A DNA stretch of 64,000 bases from Methylococcus geothermalis (GTDB lineage Bacteria > Pseudomonadota > Gammaproteobacteria > Methylococcales > Methylococcaceae), in the NCBI RefSeq assembly GCF_012769535.1, contig NZ_CP046565.1, forward strand, positions 1 to 64,000, given 5' to 3'. The translations under genes and the position numbers were made by a program. Shown in pieces: positions 16,496 through 25,741 of the stretch. Position 1 is the stretch's first letter. Every line of letters starts with the position of its first letter. A model generated the notes under the pieces. That model was not told the origin of the DNA. It made no database searches and worked only from the letters and a program-made list of their open reading frames with translations.

Positions 16496-18814
16496 CTAAG
16501 GCATACCGTTGGATCCCTCGATGCTTCCCTGCAGAGCCTGGATCGGCCCCAATCCCTGGGCGGTACGGCCTTTCCTGCCCACCGCCGGAATTTGCAAAAA
16601 TTCGTCATCGGCCAGACCGTCGCCGTCGGCGTCGCCGACGGATCGATGATCGCCGGCATGGCCGTTCGGCACCTGGAGCGCCGGATGGTCGAAAGGCGCC
16701 GCCTCGTCCCGCACCCGTTCGTCGGTCAGGGACTTGAGGAAAGCGATGATGTCGTCCTTCGGACCTTGCGCGTTGCCGATGATGTCGCTCAAGGTGGGCA
16801 TCTCGACCACCTTGTCGCGGCTGGCGTAGTTGCCGACCCTGATATAGAAGTCGATGACCTGATTCAGGCTGAGGACGGAACCGTTGTGGAAATACGGCGC
16901 CGTCAGTTCCACGTTGCGCAGCGTGGGAATCTTGAAGGTACCCTGGACGCCCGCCCGCAGCAGGCTGCGGCTCCCGGCTTCGGCCTTGGCCGCTTCCGCG
17001 GCTGCCGCCGCTTGGGTCGGGATCATGGCCAGCCTGGAAAGAACGCAGCCCTCGCTGCCTAAGGGATCGGGCCGCAACTGGTCGTCCGGGAAGCCGTAGG
17101 GGTCGGACTTCGAGGTCTTCACGAATGGCGCGGTGAACAGACAGGGCCGGACTTTCAGTTCGTCGAAAACGCCGCCGTTCCCCACCAGCTCAGCCAGATA
17201 CTGCTTGGCAAACGACAGCGGCCGCGAGGGATTGCTCGCACTGTCGTTCCCAAGCCCCGGGTCGAACGAATCATGGGTGACGCCGGTGTTGACGAAACCC
17301 GCGTCCATCAGCCGCGTATTCCCCAGGGGGTCGTTGGTGCGGTCCACCAAGGTGTAGCCGTTCGGGTCGACCTTGACCGCCTTGCCGTTCGCCAGCCTCA
17401 CGATCTCGGGACTGGCCGCGATGGAGGCCAGCGGCCCGGTGTGGCAGAGGATGCAGTGGGCATTGATGAAATGCTGCAGACCCCGGAGCTGGGCGCTGGT
17501 CATGGCCTGCGGGGCGTTGATCAGATAGTCGGAACTGGGACAGCTCGCTGCGGGATGCAGTTCCTGGCCGTCGAAACAGACCTTCACCTTGTCCGAATCC
17601 ACCGGCGCCTGGTCGGAAATCAGCGTGCGCAGGTAGGCCTGCACCGCCACGCCGAAATACAGGGCGAAATTGGCTTCCATCTGCGTATACGGCTCGGAGG
17701 ACCCGGCCGGCGTGCCGAACAGCGCCCGGTTCTTGCGGGGCGCCTTGCCCGACCAGTATCGGCTGCGGAAAGCCTTCCTGATCAATTCGGCATAGGTCAG
17801 CGTCAACCCTTGGCCTTGCACCGAGCGAAAACCGGCGAGCACGCTGTCTTCGGCATGGACTTCCTGCCGTTCCAGTGCGCGGCGCTGCAAGAGCTTGCGG
17901 CCGACGTCCGGGAAGGTGCGGCCGTTGCAGGACATCTCCTGGTTGTTGGTCGGCGGCCCCACGGCCTGGGAGGCGAGCGAGGAGTTCTCCAGCCGGAACG
18001 GCTTTTTCTTCGGCGTGCCGTTCACCACCACCCAGACGCCTGCACCGGTATCGCGGAGCCCGTCGCCGTTGACGCCGTTGAAGACGCTGTTGGCCCGGCC
18101 GTCCCAGAACTGGCGGTGAAACAATGCCGCATTGATGACCGTCGGCGTATTGCGCGGCTCGACCTGCCGGGTGCGGATGCCGCCGACGTGATAAACGCCG
18201 TCATGCCCGGCGCGGTCGCAATCGTCGAGGGTATTGCCGGTCTTGCTGACCCCCTTGAACTCACCGGCATAGGTGCCGGACGACGACATGACGTTGTCGG
18301 TTTCCGCCGTGAAGCCGGAATCGTTGTCGTTGGGATCCGCGAAGCGGACGAAGGGAAAGTCGTCGGCGGTCAGCTCGTAGTTCGGTCCGCCGGCACCGCC
18401 GGAAGCCGTCGGCTTGAATCCCGCCGCCAGCCTCGGATACAGGAGATTGCCACCGGCATCGGTCAAATGCCGCTTGCCGCCGGGGTTCAGCGCGTTCTTC
18501 GTCCGCACGTCCGCGCCTGCGTGGAAATGGCAGCTCGCGCAGGCCATGCCGTCGCTGCCGACGTTCATGTCCCAGAACAGCGCCTTGCCGAGCACCAGCA
18601 GCGCCTTTTCGTTCTTCACGACCTTGCCGAGGCCTGGAATGGGCGGCGGCTGGACGTCCTTCAGGGAAAAGGGGAACACCAGCGCTCCGTGCGCGGACAC
18701 TGCCGGGGGGTAGATGGCGGCAGCCAGGAGCAGGGTGAGCAGGCATCCCGACCCGATGGCCAGAAGACTCGAAGTACCGGAGCGCATGAGATGATGGCAG
18801 GAAAGCGTGAACAT
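16496..18814 (-). CDS. Surface-type di-haem cytochrome c peroxidase (SACCP family)
   Basis: The 772-residue product has two CxxCH haem sites, Cys92-Cys95-His96 (CASCH) and Cys454-Cys457-His458 (CILCH). It also has an N-terminal export signal (about 15-41) and the bacterial cytochrome c peroxidase fold signatures (LGKALFWD, FNTGVT-like GFVNTGV, GTFKIPTLRNVELTAPYFHNG). It is far longer than ordinary 330-residue peroxidases, as known for the Methylococcus surface protein SACCP, which is co-transcribed with mopE and repressed by copper. An acidic DADGDGLADDEF near the C-terminus could bind calcium. A start at 18787 is also possible. The promoter should lie upstream of 18814. Confidence 0.9.
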   Translation of the reverse strand: MFTLSCHHLMRSGTSSLLAIGSGCLLTLLLAAAIYPPAVSAHGALVFPFSLKDVQPPPIPGLGKVVKNEKALLVLGKALFWDMNVGSDGMACASCHFHAGADVRTKNALNPGGKRHLTDAGGNLLYPRLAAGFKPTASGGAGGPNYELTADDFPFVRFADPNDNDSGFTAETDNVMSSSGTYAGEFKGVSKTGNTLDDCDRAGHDGVYHVGGIRTRQVEPRNTPTVINAALFHRQFWDGRANSVFNGVNGDGLRDTGAGVWVVVNGTPKKKPFRLENSSLASQAVGPPTNNQEMSCNGRTFPDVGRKLLQRRALERQEVHAEDSVLAGFRSVQGQGLTLTYAELIRKAFRSRYWSGKAPRKNRALFGTPAGSSEPYTQMEANFALYFGVAVQAYLRTLISDQAPVDSDKVKVCFDGQELHPAASCPSSDYLINAPQAMTSAQLRGLQHFINAHCILCHTGPLASIAASPEIVRLANGKAVKVDPNGYTLVDRTNDPLGNTRLMDAGFVNTGVTHDSFDPGLGNDSASNPSRPLSFAKQYLAELVGNGGVFDELKVRPCLFTAPFVKTSKSDPYGFPDDQLRPDPLGSEGCVLSRLAMIPTQAAAAAEAAKAEAGSRSLLRAGVQGTFKIPTLRNVELTAPYFHNGSVLSLNQVIDFYIRVGNYASRDKVVEMPTLSDIIGNAQGPKDDIIAFLKSLTDERVRDEAAPFDHPALQVPNGHAGDHRSVGDADGDGLADDEFLQIPAVGRKGRTAQGLGPIQALQGSIEGSNGMP

Positions 18815-19019
18815 GCCTTGCTCTAAGGCAAGTTCGATACCATCATCAAAAAAGACTGATAAACAGCGTGTTATGCATCACCGGCGAAAAAGCCGGGGCG
18901 ATCAATCGCGGAATATCACGCAATCACTGCGTCATCTCACTCAGCAAGCACCGCGCCCGCCCCGGTCCACCTTGGGCAGAGCCGGGGAAGGCGCGGGGTT
19001 TTCGTCATGGAAGGAGAGA

Positions 19020-19132
19020 CTATTCGTCGTCCGGGTTCACCCGCTTGAACACGGAGCGCCGGCGATCACGGCGCACCCGCCGGTAAGCACCAGGAAGAAT
19101 GTCCCAATCAGTTCGACGATGTCTTTGTTCAT
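19020..19132 (-). pseudogene. Aquaporin (MIP family) remnant, internal deletion
   Basis: From ATG 19132, with a G-run just upstream, the frame reads MNKDIVELIGTFFLVLTGG then CAVIAGA, a typical first helix of bacterial aquaporins, and stops after 31 codons at 19037. The remaining bases read VFKRVNPDDE in another frame, ending in TAG at 19020-19022, and look like an aquaporin C-terminus. About 200 internal codons are gone. This is recognised by motif only. Confidence 0.55.
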
Positions 19133-19210
19133 TGCCCCCCAGTGATCTGGAATCCTCAAGACATCCGGAATCCGCTCCGGATGCTGGAACCGGCCTGGAG
19201 CAACGGAGCG

Positions 19211-19873
19211 CTAGAGCCGTCCAAATGCGATCCAGTGCCGGTCGCTGACGACGGAAACCCGGCAGGAACCGAGCCCCGCATCCTCCAGTTGCGCCCGCAC
19301 TTCGTCCGGGCGGTAGGCGGCGAGCAGGGAATTGCGGAAATCCCGCTGCAATAGGGGCGAGGCACCGGCCGCATGGCGCGCGACCAATTCGTCGAGGCGT
19401 GCCGGGGTGTCGGGCCTCGACAGGTCCATCACGAACAGTGCCGCACCCGGCCTCGCATGGCCTTTCGCGGTCTCCCACAAAACCGACGGCGCCGCCAGAT
19501 GGTGCAGCAGCGAATTGGAGATGACGACGTCGTAACCCCGGCAGGGCAACTCGGCACCAGGGAGGTAACCATGAATCAGTCGGACACGGTCTTGCAGGCG
19601 TGCGGCATCCACGGCCCGCTGTGCCAGCGCCAGCATCGCAGGGGCTCCATCCAGGCCGTCGATCCGGCATTCCGGGTGGACTCTGGCGAACCGCACCAGC
19701 ACGTCGGCCGCCCCGCAGCCGAGATCCAGGCAGAGGCCGGAACCCGGCTCGCCGGGAAAGCATTCGGTGAACAGGGCGACGAAGCGTTCGTGCGCTTCGG
19801 AAAAATCCGCTTGCGCATAGGCCCATGCCTGCGCTTCGTCGTCCATCAGTTCGGGTTCCGGTCTTCGTTCCAT
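19211..19873 (-). CDS. Class I SAM-dependent methyltransferase
   Basis: This 220-residue cytosolic enzyme has the Rossmann-type SAM-binding motif I CLDLGCGAADVLVRF (about 48-62), motif II IDGLDGAPAMLALA, and motif IV DVVISNSLLHHL. The substrate cannot be told. It belongs to the small-molecule methyltransferase_11/25 group. It is divergent from the NspC-like gene, with 69 bases between start codons, and may share regulation with it. Confidence 0.8.
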   Translation of the reverse strand: MERRPEPELMDDEAQAWAYAQADFSEAHERFVALFTECFPGEPGSGLCLDLGCGAADVLVRFARVHPECRIDGLDGAPAMLALAQRAVDAARLQDRVRLIHGYLPGAELPCRGYDVVISNSLLHHLAAPSVLWETAKGHARPGAALFVMDLSRPDTPARLDELVARHAAGASPLLQRDFRNSLLAAYRPDEVRAQLEDAGLGSCRVSVVSDRHWIAFGRL

Positions 19874-19942
19874 GAGGGTTCCTGCTCGTCTGGCCGCGGC
19901 TTGGAGAATGCCTTATTCTTGCGCGCCCCGGGAAGATTTACC

Positions 19943-21109
19943 ATGTTGACCGAAACCCTGAAGCGCCTGTTGCCGGAAACCCCGGCTTTCGTTTACGACC
20001 AGACCGCCATCGACCGGACCCTGCTGCGATTCCGGCAGGCGGCTGGCGAAACCGGCCCGAAGCTGCTGTATTCGGTCAAATCGTTTCCCTTCCTGCCACT
20101 GTTGCGGCGAATCGCGCCACGCGTCGACGGCTTCTCGGCCAGTTCGCTGTTCGAGGCGAAGCTCTGCGCCGAGGCGCTGGCAGGGCGGGGCAGCCTGCAC
20201 ATCACGACGCCGGGATTCAGGCCCGGCGAGACCGATGAAATCGGCAGGCTCTGCGATTTCGTGAGCTTCAACTCGCTGAACCAGTTCGACCGCTGGTCGG
20301 CGCGAATGCAAGGCACGGCCAGCACGGGGCTTCGGGTGAACCCGCAGCGATCCTTCCTGCCGGACCCCCGTTACGACCCCTGCCGCCCGCATTCGAAACT
20401 CGGGGTTCCGCTCGACCGGCTGGCGCTTGCCCTGGCCGGCGCCGGGCTGGAAGAACGGCTGCAAGGCATCCATTTTCATACCGTCTTCGACAGCGCGGGT
20501 TTCGAACCCCTCACGGAAACCCTGGCCGAGCTGGAAAAGCACCTGGGAGAACATCTCAAACGGTTGCAGTGGATCAACCTGGGAGGCGGCTACCGGCTGG
20601 ACCGGAGCATGAACCTGGAACGCCTGGCCGGCCTTTCCGCCTGGCTGCAACGCGATTACGGCTTGGAGGTCTATTTCGAGCCGGGCAAGGCAGTGGCGGG
20701 GCCTGCCGGCTATCTGGTCGCCAGCGTCCTCGACGTGTTCGACAGTGCGGGAAAGACGGTGGCCGTCCTGGACACCAGCGTCAACCACCATCCGGAGGTC
20801 TTCGAATACCAGCGCAGCCCCCGCTTGGCCGAGGCCTGCGAAGAAGGGGGGGAAAACGCGATCCTCGCCGGCGGCACCTGCCTGGCCGGAGACCTGTTCG
20901 GAGAATACCCCCTACCTGCCCGGCCCCATGTCGGTGACCGCTTCGTCTTCAAGAACGTCGGGGCCTACACCCTGGTCAAGGCCAACCGTTTCAACGGCCA
21001 CAACCTGCCTTCGATCTACCGCTGGGACGGGGAAGCATTGCACCTCGAACAAAGCCATGGCTACGAAGACTACCGGAGGCAGTGGGCGGGGGAGCCTGCG
21101 GCTCAGTAA
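19943..21109 (+). CDS. nspC: Carboxynorspermidine decarboxylase-like PLP enzyme
   Basis: This 388-residue alanine-racemase-fold decarboxylase has the PLP lysine at Lys46 in LLYSVKSFPF. Other family blocks are VDGFSASSLFEAKL, ISFNSLNQ-like FVSFNSLNQFDRW, LRVNPQRSFLPDPRYDPCRPHSKLG (two pieces), HFHT, GGGYRLD and GGTCLAGDLFG. These point to NspC, which makes norspermidine or spermidine from the carboxy precursor in the alternative polyamine route. The partner dehydrogenase is not in the window. The start ATG 19943 is preceded by GGAAG at 19931. The gene converges on priA and their ends overlap by seven bases. Confidence 0.78.
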   Translation: MLTETLKRLLPETPAFVYDQTAIDRTLLRFRQAAGETGPKLLYSVKSFPFLPLLRRIAPRVDGFSASSLFEAKLCAEALAGRGSLHITTPGFRPGETDEIGRLCDFVSFNSLNQFDRWSARMQGTASTGLRVNPQRSFLPDPRYDPCRPHSKLGVPLDRLALALAGAGLEERLQGIHFHTVFDSAGFEPLTETLAELEKHLGEHLKRLQWINLGGGYRLDRSMNLERLAGLSAWLQRDYGLEVYFEPGKAVAGPAGYLVASVLDVFDSAGKTVAVLDTSVNHHPEVFEYQRSPRLAEACEEGGENAILAGGTCLAGDLFGEYPLPARPHVGDRFVFKNVGAYTLVKANRFNGHNLPSIYRWDGEALHLEQSHGYEDYRRQWAGEPAAQ

Positions 21110-23319
21110 AAATCCACCGGATCGACGTCCAGCGACCAGCGCACGCGCCGCTCCGGCGTTTCCTGCAGCCGCGCCAGGGCATCGGTCAAGCTGGCGTGCA
21201 GGGCCTCGCGCCGGGCGCTCTTGAGCCAAAGCTGGGCCCGGTAGCGCCCGGCCTGCCTCGGCATCGGCGCGGGCGCCGGGCCGAGCCAGTGCACCGCGCC
21301 GTTCTTTCCCTCGGCCTCCTCGCGCAAGCGCGCCAGGAAATCCATCGCCCGACCGAGGTCTTTCGACTCCGCCCGCCACAAAGCCTGATATCCGAAGGGC
21401 GGCAGGCAGGCCGCCTCACGCTCGGCGAGTTCGGCGGCGGCGAATCCCGGATAGCCGTCGCGCAGCAGGCGCTGCAGCAGGGGATGATCCGGATGGCGGG
21501 TCTGCAGCAATACCGTGCCGGGCTTTTCGCCCCGTCCGGCCCGGCCCGCCACCTGTACGATCAACTGGGCGGTATGCTCGGCCGCACGGAAATCGGTGCT
21601 GTAGAATCCGGCATCCACGTCGAGGATTCCGACCAGGGTCACGCCAGGGAAGTGATGTCCCTTGGCCAGCATCTGGGTCCCCAGCAGTATCCGCACTTCG
21701 CCTTGGTGCACCCGCTCGAGTATCCGCGCCAGACTGTGGCGCCCTCGGGTGCTGTCGCGGTCGATCCGCGCCACGCCGATTTCCGGGAACAGCCGCTGCA
21801 AAGCCTGGTCGACCCTTTCGGTACCGATTCCCAACGGTCGCAAGTCTTCCTGTCCGCAGGACGGACAGCGCGGCGGCAGGCCATGCTCGGCGGCGCAGTG
21901 ATGGCAACGCAGCCGGGCCTCGCGGGCATGCAGCACCAGGTTGGCATCGCAACGCCGGCATTGCGCGACCCATCCGCAGCCGTGGCAGATCAGCGCCGGC
22001 GCGAATCCCCGGCGGTTGAGGAACAGCAGCACCTGCCCGCCCTCGGCCAGGGTTTCGCGGATCGCCGCGATCAAGGCCTCGGACAGTCCTTCTTGCAAGC
22101 GGCGCGAGCGGATGTCGAGCAAACGGTAGCGCGGCTCCACGGCGACGCCGGCCCGCGCCGGCAGGCTCAACCGGACATAGCGCCCACGCTGGACATTGCG
22201 GATCGACTCCAGCGAAGGGGTAGCGGAGCCCGCGACCAGCGGGATATCCGCCATGCGTGCACGCATCACCGCTACATCGCGCGCCGAGAAGCGGAATCCT
22301 TCCTGCTGCTTGAAAGAGCGGTCGTGCTCCTCGTCCAGGATGATGATTCCCGGCCGGCGCATGGGCACGAACACGGCGGAACGGGTGCCGAGCAGCACCC
22401 GGATGTCGCCCTGCTGAAAACCCAGCCAGGCGGCGGTGCGCTCCGTCTCGTTCAATCCGGAATGGAACACGGCCAGCGGCGCCTCGATCCGCTCGCGCAG
22501 CCTCTGCTCGAGCTGCGGGGTGAGGCTGATCTCGGGCACCAGGACCAGCGCCTGCTCGCCGCGAGCGACGACCCGCCGGATCACTTCGAGATAGACCTCG
22601 GTCTTACCGCTGCCGGTCACCCCTTCGAGCAAAAAGGCGCCATAACGGCCCAGGTGTGCCGAAACCGCATCGACCGCCGCGCGCTGGGCCACATTGAGCG
22701 GCAACGGCGGCCGAATGGCGGCGGGAATCCTGCCGTCCGGCAAATCCACCCATTCGGCCCAACCGCGCTCGACCAGACGCCGGGCGGCATCCTGGGCCGC
22801 GCGGGCCGAGCTTCCTGTCTCCGCCAATCGCGATGCCGGGAACGGATACTCCGCGCCGCGCAAGGTTTCGAGCAGCATCCGCTGAGCGGGAGCGCGCTTC
22901 AGCACCGGCGGATCGAGGGCGGCGCCGGCCGGCGTGAGGGTCAATCCCTGAGGGCGGGTGACTTCCGCCGAACGCCCTTCCCGCAGATGCACGGGGAACG
23001 CGAGCTGGAAAACCTCCCCCAGCGGATGGTGGTAATAGCGCGCCGCCCATTGCAACAGCTTCACATCGGTCTCGGACAGCAGCGGCTTGTCGTCCAGGAC
23101 CGCCTCGGCCGGGCGCAGCCGCGCGACGTCGCATTCGGGGGTTTCCGCGACGGCTATGAGATAGCCCACGCGGGTACGGTTACCGAAAGGGACGCGCAGG
23201 CGGAGACCGGGGAGCAAGTCCGAGAGGCCGACACCCGAGGGAGGAAGGTAGTCGAAACATCGGTATGCCGGAATGGGAACGGCAACCCTGACAACTTTTT
23301 CCGTGCGGCTGATCGTCAT
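21103..23319 (-). CDS. priA: Primosomal protein N', replication restart helicase PriA
   Basis: This 738-residue DNA helicase reloads the replisome at stalled forks. It has the 3'-end-binding N-terminal domain (about 1-110), helicase motif I GVTGSGKTEVYLEVI and DEEH in IILDEEHDRSFKQQ. The paired zinc fingers (CHGCGWVAQCRRCDANL and CHHC...CPSCG) and motif VI (QVAGRAGRGEKPG) follow. Length and order agree with the family. A DnaA-box pair lies 50 bases upstream of the start. It converges with the NspC-like gene. Confidence 0.96.
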   Translation of the reverse strand: MTISRTEKVVRVAVPIPAYRCFDYLPPSGVGLSDLLPGLRLRVPFGNRTRVGYLIAVAETPECDVARLRPAEAVLDDKPLLSETDVKLLQWAARYYHHPLGEVFQLAFPVHLREGRSAEVTRPQGLTLTPAGAALDPPVLKRAPAQRMLLETLRGAEYPFPASRLAETGSSARAAQDAARRLVERGWAEWVDLPDGRIPAAIRPPLPLNVAQRAAVDAVSAHLGRYGAFLLEGVTGSGKTEVYLEVIRRVVARGEQALVLVPEISLTPQLEQRLRERIEAPLAVFHSGLNETERTAAWLGFQQGDIRVLLGTRSAVFVPMRRPGIIILDEEHDRSFKQQEGFRFSARDVAVMRARMADIPLVAGSATPSLESIRNVQRGRYVRLSLPARAGVAVEPRYRLLDIRSRRLQEGLSEALIAAIRETLAEGGQVLLFLNRRGFAPALICHGCGWVAQCRRCDANLVLHAREARLRCHHCAAEHGLPPRCPSCGQEDLRPLGIGTERVDQALQRLFPEIGVARIDRDSTRGRHSLARILERVHQGEVRILLGTQMLAKGHHFPGVTLVGILDVDAGFYSTDFRAAEHTAQLIVQVAGRAGRGEKPGTVLLQTRHPDHPLLQRLLRDGYPGFAAAELAEREAACLPPFGYQALWRAESKDLGRAMDFLARLREEAEGKNGAVHWLGPAPAPMPRQAGRYRAQLWLKSARREALHASLTDALARLQETPERRVRWSLDVDPVDFY

Positions 23320-23668
23320 AATCCGCCGTTACGCTTGAACCCGCGCGTAGTTCGGCGACGAAACGAACTTATCCACAAATCCTGTGGAAAAGTCTGTGCG
23401 TCGACGCCAGGATAAGCCCGCGAGCCCGCATTTTTTCTGGGCTACGGTCAAACTGTCGAAGTCTTGACCAGCCAGACATAGCCGGCGTAAAAACAACGAG
23501 TTAGACCAGGCGGCCGGGAACTGGCCGAATCGTTTGGCAGGGCCGTTTCAACTTCGCCGGGCATTTCTGTACACTGTGCATAAGTCATTGCAGAAACACG
23601 CCGTTTGGGACCCGATTTGTCAAGATTCATGAACAATTTTTGAAAGTACCTCAGCCGCAGGAGAAGCC
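23320..23668. other. priA / HNH intergenic region
   Basis: These 349 bases hold the divergent promoters of priA and the HNH gene and a DnaA-box-like inverted pair at 23369-23391. No coding frame was recognised. The HNH gene has a clear CAGGAGAAG ribosome binding site directly before 23669. Confidence 0.6.
23369..23391. promoter_or_regulatory. Inverted pair of DnaA boxes upstream of priA
   Basis: TTATCCACA at 23369-23377 is a perfect DnaA box. TGTGGAAAA at 23383-23391 is its inverse with one mismatch, five bases away. A very similar pair occurs at 44250-44272 in another intergenic region. Confidence 0.55.
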
Positions 23669-24259
23669 ATGCATCATCGCCACCTTCAGGTATTGCGCAC
23701 GGATGCCTCGGGAATGCCGCTCGAATGGATAGGCTATCAGGAAGCCGCCAAGCTTTATTATCTGGAACAGGTCGCCTACGGTTGCGGTAGCATTCTGTTC
23801 CGGCTACGGGGAGGCATCAACGCCAGGACGGGGCAGCGCAGCCGGATCGAGGTGAATTCGATCGTAGCCACCTTCGGCCATGCCAACAGCGGCTACAAGA
23901 TCGATCTGAGCTATGTGCCGCCGCTCAACAACGCCGCCCTGTTCCGCCGCGATGGCCACATCTGCCTCTATTGCGGCAACAACTTCCGCCACAACGAATT
24001 GTCGCGAGACCATATCCAGCCCACCAGCCGCGGCGGCTCGGACACCTGGAACAATGTCGTAACCGCCTGCAAGCGCTGCAACAACCACAAGGCGGGCAGG
24101 ACGCCGGAGGAGGCGAAGATGCAGTTGCTCGCCATCCCCTTCATGCCGACTCACGCCGAATACATCTATCTGCAGGGCCGCCGCGTGCTCGCCGACCAGA
24201 TGGAATTCCTCAAGGCTCACTTCCCCCGCAAGAGCCCGCTGCACGAACGGGCGAGCTGA
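23669..24259 (+). CDS. HNH endonuclease family protein
   Basis: This 196-residue protein has a C-terminal HNH/zinc module. CLYCG (about residue 103) and CKRCN (about 134) supply the zinc Cys pairs. The catalytic core is LSRDHIQPTSRGG ... WNNVVTAC, with NNHKAGRTP after it. The N-terminal about 90 residues are family specific (Asp/His-free, beta-rich). Proteins of this type are common single genes in gammaproteobacteria; their substrate is not established. It converges with pyk, with 12 bases between stops. Confidence 0.88.
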   Translation: MHHRHLQVLRTDASGMPLEWIGYQEAAKLYYLEQVAYGCGSILFRLRGGINARTGQRSRIEVNSIVATFGHANSGYKIDLSYVPPLNNAALFRRDGHICLYCGNNFRHNELSRDHIQPTSRGGSDTWNNVVTACKRCNNHKAGRTPEEAKMQLLAIPFMPTHAEYIYLQGRRVLADQMEFLKAHFPRKSPLHERAS

Positions 24260-24271
24260 ACGAACTCCGGC

Positions 24272-25735
24272 CTAAGGGGCGGCGGCGATCACGTCGCTGA
24301 TGCGCGATATCTTCAAGGCATTGGTGCCGCCGGTGCGGCCGGTCAGATCGCCCTTGGTCAGAATGACCAGATCGTCCATCTTCACCAGGTTGCGCTTGAG
24401 AAACTCTTCGGCGATCGCCCGGTTGAGCACGTGGTGATCTGAAATATCCTTCTCGTCGAAAAAAATCGGATAAACTCCCCGGAACAGCGTCACGCGCCGG
24501 CACACGCTTTCGTGCGGCGTCAGGGCGAAGATGGGGATGCCGGAACTGATGCGCGACATCCACAAGGGCGTCGACCCCGACTCCGTCAACGCACCGATGG
24601 CCCTGACCGGCAGGTGGTTGGCGATGTACATCGCCGACATGGCGATGGCCTCGTCGATGCGGTGGAATACCTCGTCCATCCGGTGGCTCGACTGGCGCGT
24701 CCGCGGATACTTCTCCGCCTCCTTGCAAACCCGCACCATGGTCGCCACGGTCCGGTCCGGAAACTTGCCCGCCGCGGTCTCGGCGGACAGCATCACGGCG
24801 TCGGTGCCGTCGATCACGGCGTTGGCGACATCGGACACCTCGGCCCGGGTCGGCAAGGGATTCTCGATCATCGACTCCATCATCTGGGTGGCGGTGATGA
24901 CGACCTTGTTGCGTGAGCGCGCCAGCCGGATCAGTTTCTTCTGCTCATGCGGCAGGCGGGCATCGCCGATCTCCACACCCAGGTCGCCGCGCGCCACCAT
25001 GATGGCGTCGGATGCGTCGATGATGCCTTCGATCACGCCGTCCCTGATCGCTTCCGCGCGCTCGATCTTGGCCACCAGCCCCATGTTGCCTCCGGCCCGG
25101 TGCAGCAGTTCGCGGGCTTCCAGCATGTCTTCCTTCGATCGCGGAAAGGAGATCGCCAGATAATCGGCGCCGATGCTCACGGCGGTGATGAGGTCCGCCT
25201 TGTCCTTCTCGGTCAGGGCGGGAGCCGACAATCCGCCGCCCAGCTTGTTGATGCCTTTGTGGTTGGACAATACGCCGCCCACGCTGACGATGCATTTGAC
25301 CCGGGTCCCTTCGACCGCCTTGACCTTCAGCTCGATCAGACCGTCATTGAGCAGCAGCGTGTCGCCTGCCGCGACATCCGTCGGCAAGGCCTCGTATGCG
25401 CAGCCGACCTGGGTTTCATCGCCCTGATCCGGCGGAAACGCGGTGTCCAGATCGAAAGGCCGGCCCTCCTCCAGCACCACCTTGCGATCGTCCTTGAAGC
25501 GGGCAATGCGGATCTTGGGGCCCTGCAGATCGGCCAGGATGGCGACATAGCGCTCCATGCGCCGGCTGATCTCGCGCACCCGCTCGGCGCGGACACGGTG
25601 TTCCTCCGCCGTCCCATGGGAGAAATTCAGCCGGACCACGTCGGCGCCGGCTTTAAGCAGTCTCTCGAGCATCTCCGGGGACTCGGAAGCCGGTCCCAGC
25701 GTGGCGATGATCTTGGTGCGGCGAATGTTTCTCAT
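24272..25735 (-). CDS. pyk: Pyruvate kinase
   Basis: This 487-residue enzyme makes pyruvate and ATP from phosphoenolpyruvate and ADP. Signatures in order: RTKIIATLGPAS, VVRLNFSHG, DLQGPKIRI, the active-site block LVAKIERAEAI and MVARGDLGVEIG, ITATQMMESMI, and DGTDAVMLSAETAAGKFP. The C-terminal domain is complete. The gene follows gap with a 6-base gap, so the two are one lower-glycolysis operon. Confidence 0.96.
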   Translation of the reverse strand: MRNIRRTKIIATLGPASESPEMLERLLKAGADVVRLNFSHGTAEEHRVRAERVREISRRMERYVAILADLQGPKIRIARFKDDRKVVLEEGRPFDLDTAFPPDQGDETQVGCAYEALPTDVAAGDTLLLNDGLIELKVKAVEGTRVKCIVSVGGVLSNHKGINKLGGGLSAPALTEKDKADLITAVSIGADYLAISFPRSKEDMLEARELLHRAGGNMGLVAKIERAEAIRDGVIEGIIDASDAIMVARGDLGVEIGDARLPHEQKKLIRLARSRNKVVITATQMMESMIENPLPTRAEVSDVANAVIDGTDAVMLSAETAAGKFPDRTVATMVRVCKEAEKYPRTRQSSHRMDEVFHRIDEAIAMSAMYIANHLPVRAIGALTESGSTPLWMSRISSGIPIFALTPHESVCRRVTLFRGVYPIFFDEKDISDHHVLNRAIAEEFLKRNLVKMDDLVILTKGDLTGRTGGTNALKISRISDVIAAAP

Positions 25736-25741
25736 GTCTCC

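Noticed and set aside
16456-16659. Longer N-terminus for MopE (604 residues)
   Set aside because: The extra residues overlap the peroxidase gene and would bury the signal peptide. ATG 16455 has a suitable upstream purine run.
21082-23415. Long open frames opposite priA and, at 24947-26962, opposite gap-pyk
   Set aside because: Stop-free antisense frames are common at this GC content. The sense genes have all family motifs.
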